This document shows positions 42,984 to 51,068 of a stretch of 64,000 bases of DNA, in pieces. The notes under the pieces were generated by a model, which was given only the letters and a program-made list of their open reading frames with translations, was not told where the DNA came from and searched no databases. Each line of letters begins with the position of its first letter. Positions within the stretch are counted from its first letter, which is position 1. The position numbers and the translations under genes are program-made. Source of the DNA: Paenibacillus lactis (lineage in GTDB: Bacteria; Bacillota; Bacilli; Paenibacillales; Paenibacillaceae); contig NZ_JAGGKI010000023.1 in NCBI RefSeq assembly GCF_017873605.1, positions 1 through 64,000 on the forward strand. The letters run 5' to 3'.

Positions 42984-44182
42984 ATCCGATGGTGAGAATG
43001 GCTATTCGCTTTATCAAGGTAACCCTCATGTTGGTGATAATGTCTATCTTAAGTTTTATTTTATGCGCAGTGATATATATATATCTTCTGGATTGGATGA
43101 ATCCCCAGGGCGCGATTTCAATGAAAACTTTTTTAGTTGTTACAGGATTTACGCTGACGGTTATTTTTTTCATTGCTTTCGGTTGGTGCGTGGGCAAACC
43201 GCTCACCTATTTAATCCGCTGGATCAACCGATTATCTGAGGGGAACTACAGCCTACCGCTGGAACACTTCCGCCAGCCGAAGGGTGATCGCGGCTTGGAT
43301 GGCACAGATAGCCACGATGGCCCCGATGTCTCCGGAGGCACCGATTACACCAAGGGTTCTGACGGCTCCGTTGGCTACGATATTTACGATAGCCACGATG
43401 GCTTCAATGGCTCCGATGGCTCGCTACAACATAACCATTATCGTTATCCTTATGTCCTATATAAAGAATTATTTGATCGAATGCATTTATTATCGAACCA
43501 ACTGCAGCGCAGCGAGACCGAACGACTGAATTTGGAGGCCAAGAAGCAGGAATGGATCGCGGCTATTAGCCATGATCTTAAGACGCCATTGTCCTATATC
43601 GAAGGCTATGCTCATATGCTCACGGCTGACGATTATGTATGGTCCGATAAAGAAAAGCAGAATTTTAGCAGGCAGATCAGCGGCAAAACAGCGGAAATGA
43701 AGCAGCTCATCCATGACTTGAACCAGGCGGGCCGGTGGTCTGTCGAACAGTTCCCTATGAATAAAAAGATAGATGATGTGGTCGATTTTCTGCGCGAGTT
43801 GATGATCGATATCGCTAACTATCCGTTAGCCGAGCAAACCTCCTTTACGTTTCATACTGAAAAGAATGGGTGCAGCATGGATTTTGACAGCAGACTGTTA
43901 GGCAGAGCTCTTCAAAATGTAATCATGAACGCGGTGATCCATAATCCCCCCGGCACCGAGGTTCAATGCAATATTTCCGTAAAGAAAAACTATTGTTGCA
44001 TTATGATCGAGGACGATGGCATCGGAATCGAAGAAACGAAATTAAGACACATTCTAAATCATTCGGGTAAAGGAATAGCGATAGCAAAAGCTTTTGTCGA
44101 AGCTCATTCTGGTCGAATGAACATTCTATCGGCTGAAGGCAAGGGTACGCGCGTGGAAATTTTAATACCGATCAGTCTCTGA
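42980..44182 (+). CDS. Sensor histidine kinase with an unusual Asp/Gly/Ser-rich linker
   Basis: A 400-residue membrane kinase with two N-terminal helices (about 10-35 and 48-68) and only a short extracellular loop. A stretch of about 45 residues (roughly 100-145) is rich in Asp, Gly, Ser and His (SHDGPDVSGGTDYTKG, then YDSHDGFNGSDG) and is encoded by repeated GATGGC and GATAGCCACGATGGC units. The phospho-acceptor His198 lies in ISHDLKTPLSYIEGYAHML. The ATPase domain shows NVIMNAVIHN and EDDGIGIEETKLRHI. It partners the regulator just upstream. The linker sits between the HAMP-like segment and the dimerisation helices, where most relatives have none. Confidence 0.9.
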   Translation: MNPMVRMAIRFIKVTLMLVIMSILSFILCAVIYIYLLDWMNPQGAISMKTFLVVTGFTLTVIFFIAFGWCVGKPLTYLIRWINRLSEGNYSLPLEHFRQPKGDRGLDGTDSHDGPDVSGGTDYTKGSDGSVGYDIYDSHDGFNGSDGSLQHNHYRYPYVLYKELFDRMHLLSNQLQRSETERLNLEAKKQEWIAAISHDLKTPLSYIEGYAHMLTADDYVWSDKEKQNFSRQISGKTAEMKQLIHDLNQAGRWSVEQFPMNKKIDDVVDFLRELMIDIANYPLAEQTSFTFHTEKNGCSMDFDSRLLGRALQNVIMNAVIHNPPGTEVQCNISVKKNYCCIMIEDDGIGIEETKLRHILNHSGKGIAIAKAFVEAHSGRMNILSAEGKGTRVEILIPISL

Positions 44183-44193
44183 ATTATCCTATC

Positions 44194-44231
44194 GTTCATT
44201 TTATGTTTACCTGCTGTTTATTCCCCGTTGC
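44194..44231 (+). promoter_or_regulatory. Pentamer array (11-bp period) upstream of the immunity ABC genes
   Basis: GTTCA (44194), GTTTA (44205), GTTTA (44216) and GTTGC (44227), each separated by 6 bases. This repeats the layout at 41926-41963 and lies 42 bases before the ATPase start codon. A TAAACT hexamer (44232-44237) directly after it may act as the -10 box. Confidence 0.7.
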
Positions 44232-44272
44232 TAAACTCGAATTGTTAGCGATGCCAAGCAGGAGGAATTAAT

Positions 44273-45192
44273 ATGAACGAATATGCAATCGATACACATC
44301 AGTTGACTCGGCGATTCGGGGAGAGGGAACCGGTCAAGCAGATCAATTTGAAGGTCCCCAAGCGGGAGATCTATGGATTTTTGGGTCCCAATGGGGCCGG
44401 TAAGACAACCACGATTCGGATGCTCTTGGGGCTGATCCGCTCGACATCCGGGACAATTCGTATCCTTGATAAGGATCTGAAGGAAAACCGCATGGACATT
44501 TTAAAAGATGTCGGTTCTCTCGTAGAATCTCCGTCCTACTATGCCATCTATCTGGATACAAAAATTTAAAGATTATGGCCCTAATCCACGGCATACAGGA
44601 ATCCAGGATTCAAGAGGTGCTTGAATGGGTGAGGCTTAGTCAGGCAGCTCATCAACCGGTCCGAAGTTATTCACTTGGCATGAAACAGCGGCTCGGGATT
44701 GCGATGGCGCTGATTGCTAACCCCAAAGTATTGATTCTAGATGAACCGACGAACGGGCTCGATCCATCAGGCATTCAGGAAGTTCGGGAGCTCATTACAA
44801 GACTTCCTCGCGAATTTGACATAACAGTGTTGCTCTCTAGCCATTTATTAAGCGAAATTGAGCAGGTCGCAACCTGGGTGGGAATTATTAACCAGGGGGA
44901 ATTGATTTTTCAAGGACCGCTTCAGGAATTAACGGCTCGAAGTAAGCCTTATGTATGGATTGAGACGGATCGTCCACTGGAAGCTGCAGCGGTTCTACAT
45001 GACCATGGATGGGATGCGGAGCCGGAAATCGCAGCAGGCCAGATCCGAACCTCTATGACCAACCGGTCGCAATCGGCGGAGATGATTCGCTTCCTTGTTA
45101 ACCGGCAATTTGATGTCTATCGGGTAATGGAGAAGAAGAAGACCCTTGAGGAAATCTTTCTGGAATTAACCGGTCAGGAGAACAGCTTATGA
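44273..45192 (+). pseudogene. Lantibiotic-immunity ABC transporter ATPase, split by a frameshift
   Basis: The gene reads as two frames, 44273-44569 and 44575-45192, that together make a complete LanF/BcrA-type ATPase of about 306 residues. The first part has Walker A GPNGAGKTT and ends ...VESPSYYAIYLDTKI before a stop. The second has the signature YSLGMKQRLGIAMAL, Walker B VLILDEPTNGLD and the LSSHLLSEIEQ switch. Family members continue ESPSYYAHLSGYKNLKIM, and exactly those residues are found in the second frame, so one base is missing near 44541-44546. A run AAAAA at 44559-44563 just before the stop would permit a -1 slip into the correct frame. It is either a true frameshift mutation, a sequencing error or (less likely) recoding. 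The ribosome binding site is AGGAGG. Confidence 0.85.
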
Positions 45193-45896
45193 TGCTGGAG
45201 CTGATGCGTGCTGAGGGATTAAAGCTGAAGCGATTGTGCCGATGGATACCTGGTATCCAAGGCATGATTCTGATTAGTATGACGGCCCTGGAGTGGTATC
45301 TTTATTTCCGACAAGGCCCCGGGGGCATCTACGCCGGCTTTGCAGTCATGTACATGTTTTTATCGTTTGTTTTTCTACTAGGCATAACGCTTTTAGCCAG
45401 TATTATGGCTGGTACCGAGCACGAAACCAAGGCATGGAAGCAGCTTCTCGCGATGCCTGTTCCGAAAGGTTCTGTATATCTTGCAAAACTGGCATGGATC
45501 TTCATTTTGCAATTATGTGCCGTAATCATCACGATCATTGGGATGTGCGTGGTCTGGATACTCTACTCCAATGAGCCCATACCGTGGGGAATGATGATAT
45601 TGCAGCCGCTATTCGCATGGTTGTCGACACTGCCGATGATGGCTATTCAGCTCTGGCTGTCCACCTTGTTTTCCAATCAGGCGTTACCACTGGCTCTAGG
45701 AATATTCGGTTCCATTTCCAGTTTGTTTTTAGCACGAAGTGATTCCTTCATGATTAAAATCCTTCCCTGGTCGTATCCGGCATTATCCAGCCCGCTTATC
45801 CCGGGTCATATGCAGTGGATTGCAATCTCAATTGGAATAGGAATGATGGTATCGGTGTTGGGTGCTCTTCTGTTTGCCAGAAGAGAATATGGATAG
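45189..45896 (+). CDS. Lantibiotic-immunity ABC permease (LanE/MutE-like)
   Basis: A 235-residue membrane protein with about six helices, of the ABC-2 lantibiotic protection type. It starts MMLELMRAEGLKLKRL, the usual amphipathic start of this family, and contains GTEHETKAWKQLLAMPVPKGSVYLAKLAWI, the conserved loop between helices two and three. With the next gene and the ATPase it would expel lantibiotics from the membrane. It overlaps the ATPase gene by four bases. If the ATPase is truly broken, this permease would be left without its motor. Confidence 0.85.
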   Translation: MMLELMRAEGLKLKRLCRWIPGIQGMILISMTALEWYLYFRQGPGGIYAGFAVMYMFLSFVFLLGITLLASIMAGTEHETKAWKQLLAMPVPKGSVYLAKLAWIFILQLCAVIITIIGMCVVWILYSNEPIPWGMMILQPLFAWLSTLPMMAIQLWLSTLFSNQALPLALGIFGSISSLFLARSDSFMIKILPWSYPALSSPLIPGHMQWIAISIGIGMMVSVLGALLFARREYG

Positions 45897-45910
45897 GGGG
45901 CTGCCGGATC

Positions 45911-46645
45911 ATGAGAATGCTGATACGAACCGAAGGAATGAAGCTCCAATGGAGGGTCATAGGGTTGCTCATCGTCTTGGATACGCTGATCAACTCCGCG
46001 ATGGGGGCGATGCAGCTTCAAAGCCTGAAAGATTTTTTTTCGCCAAGCTGGTCCACGCTCTATATACACAGCGTCAATTTGCACTCTATGTTTTTCTATC
46101 CTTTGTATAGCGGGATTGTGGCCTCCTTATTGTGCGTTTACGAGCATAGGGATGGAGGCTGGAAGATAACGATGAGTTTGCCGGTCCCTCGGGGCAAGAT
46201 TTTTATGGCGAAATTTATGTTGTTGCTCGGAATTCTTGGTATGGTGCAAATTGTATTTATGCTCGGTTATTTTTCAGCGGGTTATTTTGTTAAAGCCCCG
46301 GGAGAGCCTCCGTGGGATACCTTGCTGTATTCGGGCATCGGAGGATGGATCAGCGTGTTCCCGCTCGCTGCATTACAGCTTATGGTCGCAATCAGGGTTC
46401 GCAATTTTGGAGCTGCGCTGGCCATGTCATTAGGTTATGTCGTACCGAATATCGTGCTGACCGGTTTTCATTCTGCAATAGGGGCCTGGCTTCCGTTCAC
46501 CATCCCCTACTATGTCATGATGCCGCAAGATGCGATTTACGCGCCAAGAGTTGAGCTTTATAGCTTATGGACTATTGTGTTATTAACAGGTATCGTGTAT
46601 CTGTTATCTGGGAAGCGGGTTGTTGAAAAAAGAGATTGGTTGTAG
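45911..46645 (+). CDS. Lantibiotic-immunity ABC permease (LanG/MutG-like)
   Basis: A 244-residue second permease with about six helices. The ATG at 45911 follows GGGGGC, and the product starts MRMLIRTEGMKLQWR, parallel to its neighbour's start. The shared loop HRDGGWKITMSLPVPRGKIFMAKF is equivalent to the one in the LanE-like protein, showing that the two permeases are paralogues. It is the last gene of the locus and is followed by a weak hairpin near 46696-46721. Confidence 0.85.
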   Translation: MRMLIRTEGMKLQWRVIGLLIVLDTLINSAMGAMQLQSLKDFFSPSWSTLYIHSVNLHSMFFYPLYSGIVASLLCVYEHRDGGWKITMSLPVPRGKIFMAKFMLLLGILGMVQIVFMLGYFSAGYFVKAPGEPPWDTLLYSGIGGWISVFPLAALQLMVAIRVRNFGAALAMSLGYVVPNIVLTGFHSAIGAWLPFTIPYYVMMPQDAIYAPRVELYSLWTIVLLTGIVYLLSGKRVVEKRDWL

Positions 46646-47216
46646 CCTTGTCCCATTCCTGCTTTTAGTTTTTGATTAGTATAAAAAGCTTCCGAAACCC
46701 GAGTGCACCCGCACCCGGGTTAGTTGTTTCAGGACCTCGCAATTGCATCGGCAATTCGCTGTCCTATCGACAGCATGCAGGCAGTGAGTGAAAGGCCAGC
46801 ATCTATGGTGTTTAGGGTTGATTCTATCAGTGAAAGAGAAGGCAGAACTTTATGTGCAAACGTTTGTACAACAATGAAGCATTTTCCGGGCGAACTTGTC
46901 CGATTTGGAGAGCAAAATGACTGAATTGCACAGGATCTTGCGCACATATTTTTACGATAACCTACGATATAGGGTGAATAAGCGAGATAATATAGGATTT
47001 TGGCCGAAAATCGGGGATAAACGATCTGTGCAAACGTTTTTGCAATCAATCCGAAATGTTGTATGATGTCTACAGTGGATGAAGCGCTTTCTCACCGGAA
47101 TTTTTCCTTGGTTTCTCGCCAAACGTTACATAGAAAAAGAGAGGCTGAAAATTTTCTGAAATCGTTTGCGCAGATTTCCAACATTTCTGATCATTATTGA
47201 GAGGGGTAATCATGGA
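46646..47216 (+). other. Intergenic region with maltodextrin operon control sites
   Basis: No gene was found. GTGCAAACGTTTGTAC (46854-46869) and GTGCAAACGTTTTTGC (47028-47043) are LacI-family-type operators that resemble MalR sites. A promoter, a cre-like site and a further CGTTTGCGCA half site near 47163-47172 follow before the binding-protein gene. Confidence 0.65.
47028..47094 (+). promoter_or_regulatory. Maltodextrin operon promoter with MalR-like and cre-like sites
   Basis: A -35 box TTGCAA (47040-47045) and -10 TATGAT (47062-47067) are spaced by 16. The MalR-like operator GTGCAAACGTTTTTGC (47028-47043) overlaps the -35 box. GATGAAGCGCTTTCTC (47079-47094), just after the expected start site, resembles a CcpA cre site but lacks one A. 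This suggests induction by maltodextrin and repression by preferred sugars. Confidence 0.55.
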
Positions 47217-48527
47217 ATGAAGATGAAGAAAATTCTGACGCTGGCTGCAACCTTCACGCTGGCATTCTCCATTACGGCATGCGGAGGAAACTCGGGTACT
47301 CCGGCTGCGGAAGCGCCTGCAGAGAACCCGCCTGCGACAGAGACGCCGGCTGAAAATACAGAAACCGTAGAACTGAAGCCCGAAGAAGGCGCGAAGCTGA
47401 TCGTATGGGAGAGCCGTGACGAAAGAGCCTATACGGATGAGATTGCCAAGGAATTTACCGAGAAGTACGGCGTAGAAGTTACGATCGAAGAATTGTCCCC
47501 AACCGACCAAGTAACCAAGCTTGCGCAGGACGGACCATCCGGACTGGCTGCGGACATCGTATTGTTCCCGCACGACAACCTGGGTAAAGCCGTTACGACG
47601 AACCTGGTTCTGCCAAACGACGTATTCGAGGAAAAAACAAAGAGCAGCAACACGGAAGCAGCGATCCAAGGTGTCAGCTACGACGGCGTGCTGTACGGAT
47701 ACCCGCGTGCGGCTGAAACTTACCTGATGTACTATAACAAGGATCTGGTGAAGGAAGTTCCTACAACGATGGAAGAAGTCATCGAGTTCAGCAAAACCTT
47801 CACAGACAAGAACAAGAATAAATACGGCTTCATGTTTGAAACCGGTAACTTGTACTTTGCTTATCCATTCCTCGCATCCAACGGCGGTTACATCTTTGGA
47901 AGCGGTGGCACGGACGTCAATGACATCGGTCTGAACAACGAGGGTGCCATAAAGAGTATGGAAGTCTATGCTAGCCTGAAAGAAATCCTTCCGGTTAAAT
48001 CCGGCGACATCACGCCTGATATCAAGCGCGGATTGTTCACTTCCGGCGATCTGGCAATGGATATCAACGGACCATGGGAGCTTGGCGGATATAAAGAAGC
48101 GCTCGGCGACAAGCTCGGCGTAGCTCCAATCCCGGCCATCGGCGGACAGCCTGCCGTATCGTTCTCCGGTATCAAAGCTTGGTATGTAAGCTCGTTCACG
48201 AAATATCCGCAAGCTGCAAGATTGTTCGCTGATTTTGCAACGACGAAAGAAGCTCAGCTGAAACTGAGCGCCCTGGTAGGCTCGGTTCCAACGAACATCG
48301 AAGCGCAAGAAGATGACCAAATCAAGAATGACGAGTACGTATCGGCATTCACGGAGCAGTTCAAGTCTTCCCAGCCAATGCCTTCCGTACCGGAAATGGC
48401 TAACGTATGGTCTCCTGTAGGCGCTGCCCTGTCTGAAATTTGGGATAACGATAAAGACATTAAAGAAACGCTTGATAAAGCCGTAAACCAAGTTAAGGAC
48501 CTGAACAGCGGCGGAGGCGGCGAGTAA
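47217..48527 (+). CDS. mdxE: Maltodextrin-binding lipoprotein (MdxE/MalE-like)
   Basis: A 436-residue binding protein with signal peptide (MKMKKILTLAATFTLAFS), lipobox ITACGGN and a Pro/Ala/Glu-rich linker of about 30 residues. The mature domain opens KLIVWESRDERAYTDEIAKEFTEKYGVEVTIEEL and has typical maltose-binding-protein strands (FPHDNLGKAV, GDLAMDINGPWELGGYKEALGDKLGVAPIP). It binds maltodextrins, probably including cyclodextrins given the nearby CGTase gene. The ATG at 47217 lies 11 bases after GAGAGGGG. A stable hairpin separates it from the permease genes. No ATPase gene is present. Confidence 0.9.
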   Translation: MKMKKILTLAATFTLAFSITACGGNSGTPAAEAPAENPPATETPAENTETVELKPEEGAKLIVWESRDERAYTDEIAKEFTEKYGVEVTIEELSPTDQVTKLAQDGPSGLAADIVLFPHDNLGKAVTTNLVLPNDVFEEKTKSSNTEAAIQGVSYDGVLYGYPRAAETYLMYYNKDLVKEVPTTMEEVIEFSKTFTDKNKNKYGFMFETGNLYFAYPFLASNGGYIFGSGGTDVNDIGLNNEGAIKSMEVYASLKEILPVKSGDITPDIKRGLFTSGDLAMDINGPWELGGYKEALGDKLGVAPIPAIGGQPAVSFSGIKAWYVSSFTKYPQAARLFADFATTKEAQLKLSALVGSVPTNIEAQEDDQIKNDEYVSAFTEQFKSSQPMPSVPEMANVWSPVGAALSEIWDNDKDIKETLDKAVNQVKDLNSGGGGE

Positions 48528-48566
48528 GGGACATACAGCTTCATAACACGAAAAAGATGAAGAAGT

Positions 48567-48591
48567 TCACCCGCCGATGGTCGGCGGGTGA
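48567..48591 (+). other. Perfect hairpin between binding-protein and permease genes
   Basis: TCACCCGCCGA (48567-48577) and TCGGCGGGTGA (48581-48591) form an 11-bp stem with a 3-base loop and no T tract. It occupies the same place as the hairpin at 5414-5461 in the other sugar operon and probably protects the binding-protein mRNA. Confidence 0.75.
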
Positions 48592-48627
48592 TTCCTCGAT
48601 TATACGGTAGAGGAGATTGGAGGGAGC

Positions 48628-49941
48628 ATGCGTCAACATCGTACGATAGCGGCTGTACTGTCAGCTATATGCATGGGTCTGGGTCAGCTTTACAATCGTC
48701 AATGGATTAAAGGCATTCTTTTGCTTATCGTAGGCGTATTCAGCTTGTATTACTTTATCAATAACCTCGGAGACGCAATCTGGGGCATGGCAACGCTGGG
48801 GGACCAGGGAAGCCATTTAGCGAAGGTTAACGGATTAACCCAAATGGTAGCAGGCGACCACTCCATCAATCTGTTGATTGAAGGTCTAATTACAGTCATG
48901 ATGCTGGCCGTATTCCTTGTTGGATACTATGCCAATATCAAGAACGCATATAACGCTGGAAAACAAAGGGACATGGGGATCGCACCCAATAACTTTAAAC
49001 AAACCCTTAACTATATTTTTGAAATCAAATTTGCGCAGTCGTTTCTGACCTTGCCGGCTATCGGTATCATGTTCTTTACGATCATGCCGATCATATTCAT
49101 GATTTTGCTGGCATTCACGAACTATTCCGCACCGAACAATCTGCCGCCTGCCAATCTGGTAGACTGGGTAGGCTTTAAAACCTTTACGAATCTCGTTGCC
49201 TTAAAAACGTGGAGCCACACCTTCTTCGGAGTACTGACCTGGACGATCATTTGGGCGGTGCTTGCCACGGTGACCACGTATTTCGGCGGGGTGCTGGTAG
49301 CGCTGCTTATTCAGCAAAAAGGCATTCGCTTCAAAGGCCTGTGGCGCGTCATCCTGATCATTCCGTATGCGATTCCGCAGCTGATCTCCTTGCTCGTGAT
49401 GCGCAACATGTTCAACGGCCAATTCGGACCGATTAACCAGTATTTAAGATATTTCGGTATGGACGGCCTTCCATGGCTGACCGATCCGTTCTGGGCGAAG
49501 GTAACCGTCATCATCGTTAACATGTGGGTCGGCATTCCGGTATCCATGCTGCTGGTTATGAGCGTGCTGACAACGATTCCGAAGGACCTGTACGAGGCGG
49601 CTGACGTTGACGGGGCATCCGGCTTCCAGAAATTCAAAATTATCACGCTGCCGATGATTCTGTTCTCGACGGCACCGGTGCTCATTACGCAGTTCGCCGG
49701 TAATATCAACAACTTCAACCTGATTTTCCTCCTCACCAACGGGAACCCGGTGGTGGGCGACTATCAATATGCGGGAGCAACGGACCTCTTGGTAACCTGG
49801 CTCTACAAGCTGACACTGGATCAGCAGCGATATAATATGGCGTCGGCGATCGGGATCATTATCTTCCTGATTATCGCGACCTTCTCGATTTACAACTATC
49901 GCCGAACCAGATCATTTAAAGAGGAGGATATGATCCAATAA
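48628..49941 (+). CDS. mdxF: Maltodextrin ABC transporter permease (MdxF/MalF-like)
   Basis: A 437-residue permease with eight predicted helices. An N-terminal extension with two helices and the IAAVLSAICMGLGQLYNRQW motif precedes the conserved core, as in Bacillus MdxF. The EAA loop reads YEAADVDGASGFQKFKIITLPM. It forms the channel with MdxG and takes up linear or cyclic maltodextrins. The start follows GGAGATTGGAGGGAG. The stop codon shares one base with the start of mdxG. Confidence 0.92.
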   Translation: MRQHRTIAAVLSAICMGLGQLYNRQWIKGILLLIVGVFSLYYFINNLGDAIWGMATLGDQGSHLAKVNGLTQMVAGDHSINLLIEGLITVMMLAVFLVGYYANIKNAYNAGKQRDMGIAPNNFKQTLNYIFEIKFAQSFLTLPAIGIMFFTIMPIIFMILLAFTNYSAPNNLPPANLVDWVGFKTFTNLVALKTWSHTFFGVLTWTIIWAVLATVTTYFGGVLVALLIQQKGIRFKGLWRVILIIPYAIPQLISLLVMRNMFNGQFGPINQYLRYFGMDGLPWLTDPFWAKVTVIIVNMWVGIPVSMLLVMSVLTTIPKDLYEAADVDGASGFQKFKIITLPMILFSTAPVLITQFAGNINNFNLIFLLTNGNPVVGDYQYAGATDLLVTWLYKLTLDQQRYNMASAIGIIIFLIIATFSIYNYRRTRSFKEEDMIQ

Positions 49942-50783
49942 TGGGAATTAAAATGAGAAACGCGATCCGGTTAACGGCTAGCTACATTTTGCTGGTTATT
50001 ATCGCGATCTGCTGTATTTACCCGGCGCTCTGGATTGTTCTGTCCTCTTTCCGTCCCGGAAAGTCGCTCTATAGCAAGTCCCTGATTCCTGAAAGATTTA
50101 CGCTGGATCATTACAAAGAGCTGTTCACGTCCCAGAGCTTCCTGTTCGAAACCTGGTATATGAATACGCTCAAAATCGCACTCTTCTCGATGGTGATCGG
50201 TACGATCCTCGTACTGCTTACGAGTTATGCGGTTTCCCGTTTCCGGTTCAAAGGCCGTAAGAACGCGCTGTCCACGATTCTCGTGCTAGGCATGTTCCCG
50301 GGCTTCATGAGTATGATTGCAATCTACATCCTGCTCAACTCCTTGAACCTGCTGAATACGCATGCGGCGATGATTATCGTGTATGCGGCCGGGGCGCCGC
50401 TGGGAGGAACGCTTATCATGAAAGGCTTCCTCGATACGATTCCGCGCAGCTTGGATGAGGCGGCCAAAATCGACGGTGCGACCAACTTCCAGATTTTTCG
50501 CAAAATCATTCTGCCGCTGTCGAAGCCGATGATTACGTACATGAGCTTGACGCTATTCGTTGGACCATGGGTAGATTTCATCTTTGCCCGTCTCGTACTG
50601 CGGACGAAAGAGAACTGGACGCTGGCTGTCGGTCTATGGGATTTGGTCAACTCCACCCAGGACAGTAACTTTACGCTGTTCGCGGCGGCTTCGGTTCTGA
50701 TTGCATTGCCGATTACGATCCTGTTTATCTTCCTGCAGCGATTGCTGGTTGACGGCATGACGGCAGGCGCGAGCAAAGGTTAA
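49941..50783 (+). CDS. mdxG: Maltodextrin ABC transporter permease (MdxG/MalG-like)
   Basis: A 280-residue permease with six helices and the EAA loop DEAAKIDGATNFQIFRKIILPL. It starts on the last base of the mdxF stop codon (TAATG), so translation is coupled. The gene ends the transporter unit; a strong terminator lies at 50874-50913 before the chemoreceptor gene. Confidence 0.92.
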   Translation: MGIKMRNAIRLTASYILLVIIAICCIYPALWIVLSSFRPGKSLYSKSLIPERFTLDHYKELFTSQSFLFETWYMNTLKIALFSMVIGTILVLLTSYAVSRFRFKGRKNALSTILVLGMFPGFMSMIAIYILLNSLNLLNTHAAMIIVYAAGAPLGGTLIMKGFLDTIPRSLDEAAKIDGATNFQIFRKIILPLSKPMITYMSLTLFVGPWVDFIFARLVLRTKENWTLAVGLWDLVNSTQDSNFTLFAAASVLIALPITILFIFLQRLLVDGMTAGASKG

Positions 50784-50873
50784 GCTGGATCCAAAGCTAA
50801 AGAGCCAGATGATAAGCGTTACATCCATTCGTGCTTTAGATAGAGAAAAGCAAACTTTAGAGGGATCACAGCG

Positions 50874-50913
50874 AAGAGACACAGCCGGTTAACGCTTGCT
50901 GTGTCTCTTTTTC
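50874..50913 (+). terminator. Terminator of the maltodextrin importer operon
   Basis: AAGAGACACAGC (50874-50885) pairs perfectly with GCTGTGTCTCTT (50898-50909), followed by a T run. Confidence 0.92.
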
Positions 50914-51068
50914 ATTTCTGGGATGCTGCAAAAATCGATTCCGTCGCTTCCGGTTGTATTCGATGGGCGAGCAAAATCGACGCTCCATATATTACAGAAT
51001 GGGAGTTGCTCTTTGGATTTTTGCAAAATTCTCATTTGCATGAATTTGGGTGCAGGGGGTACATAACG

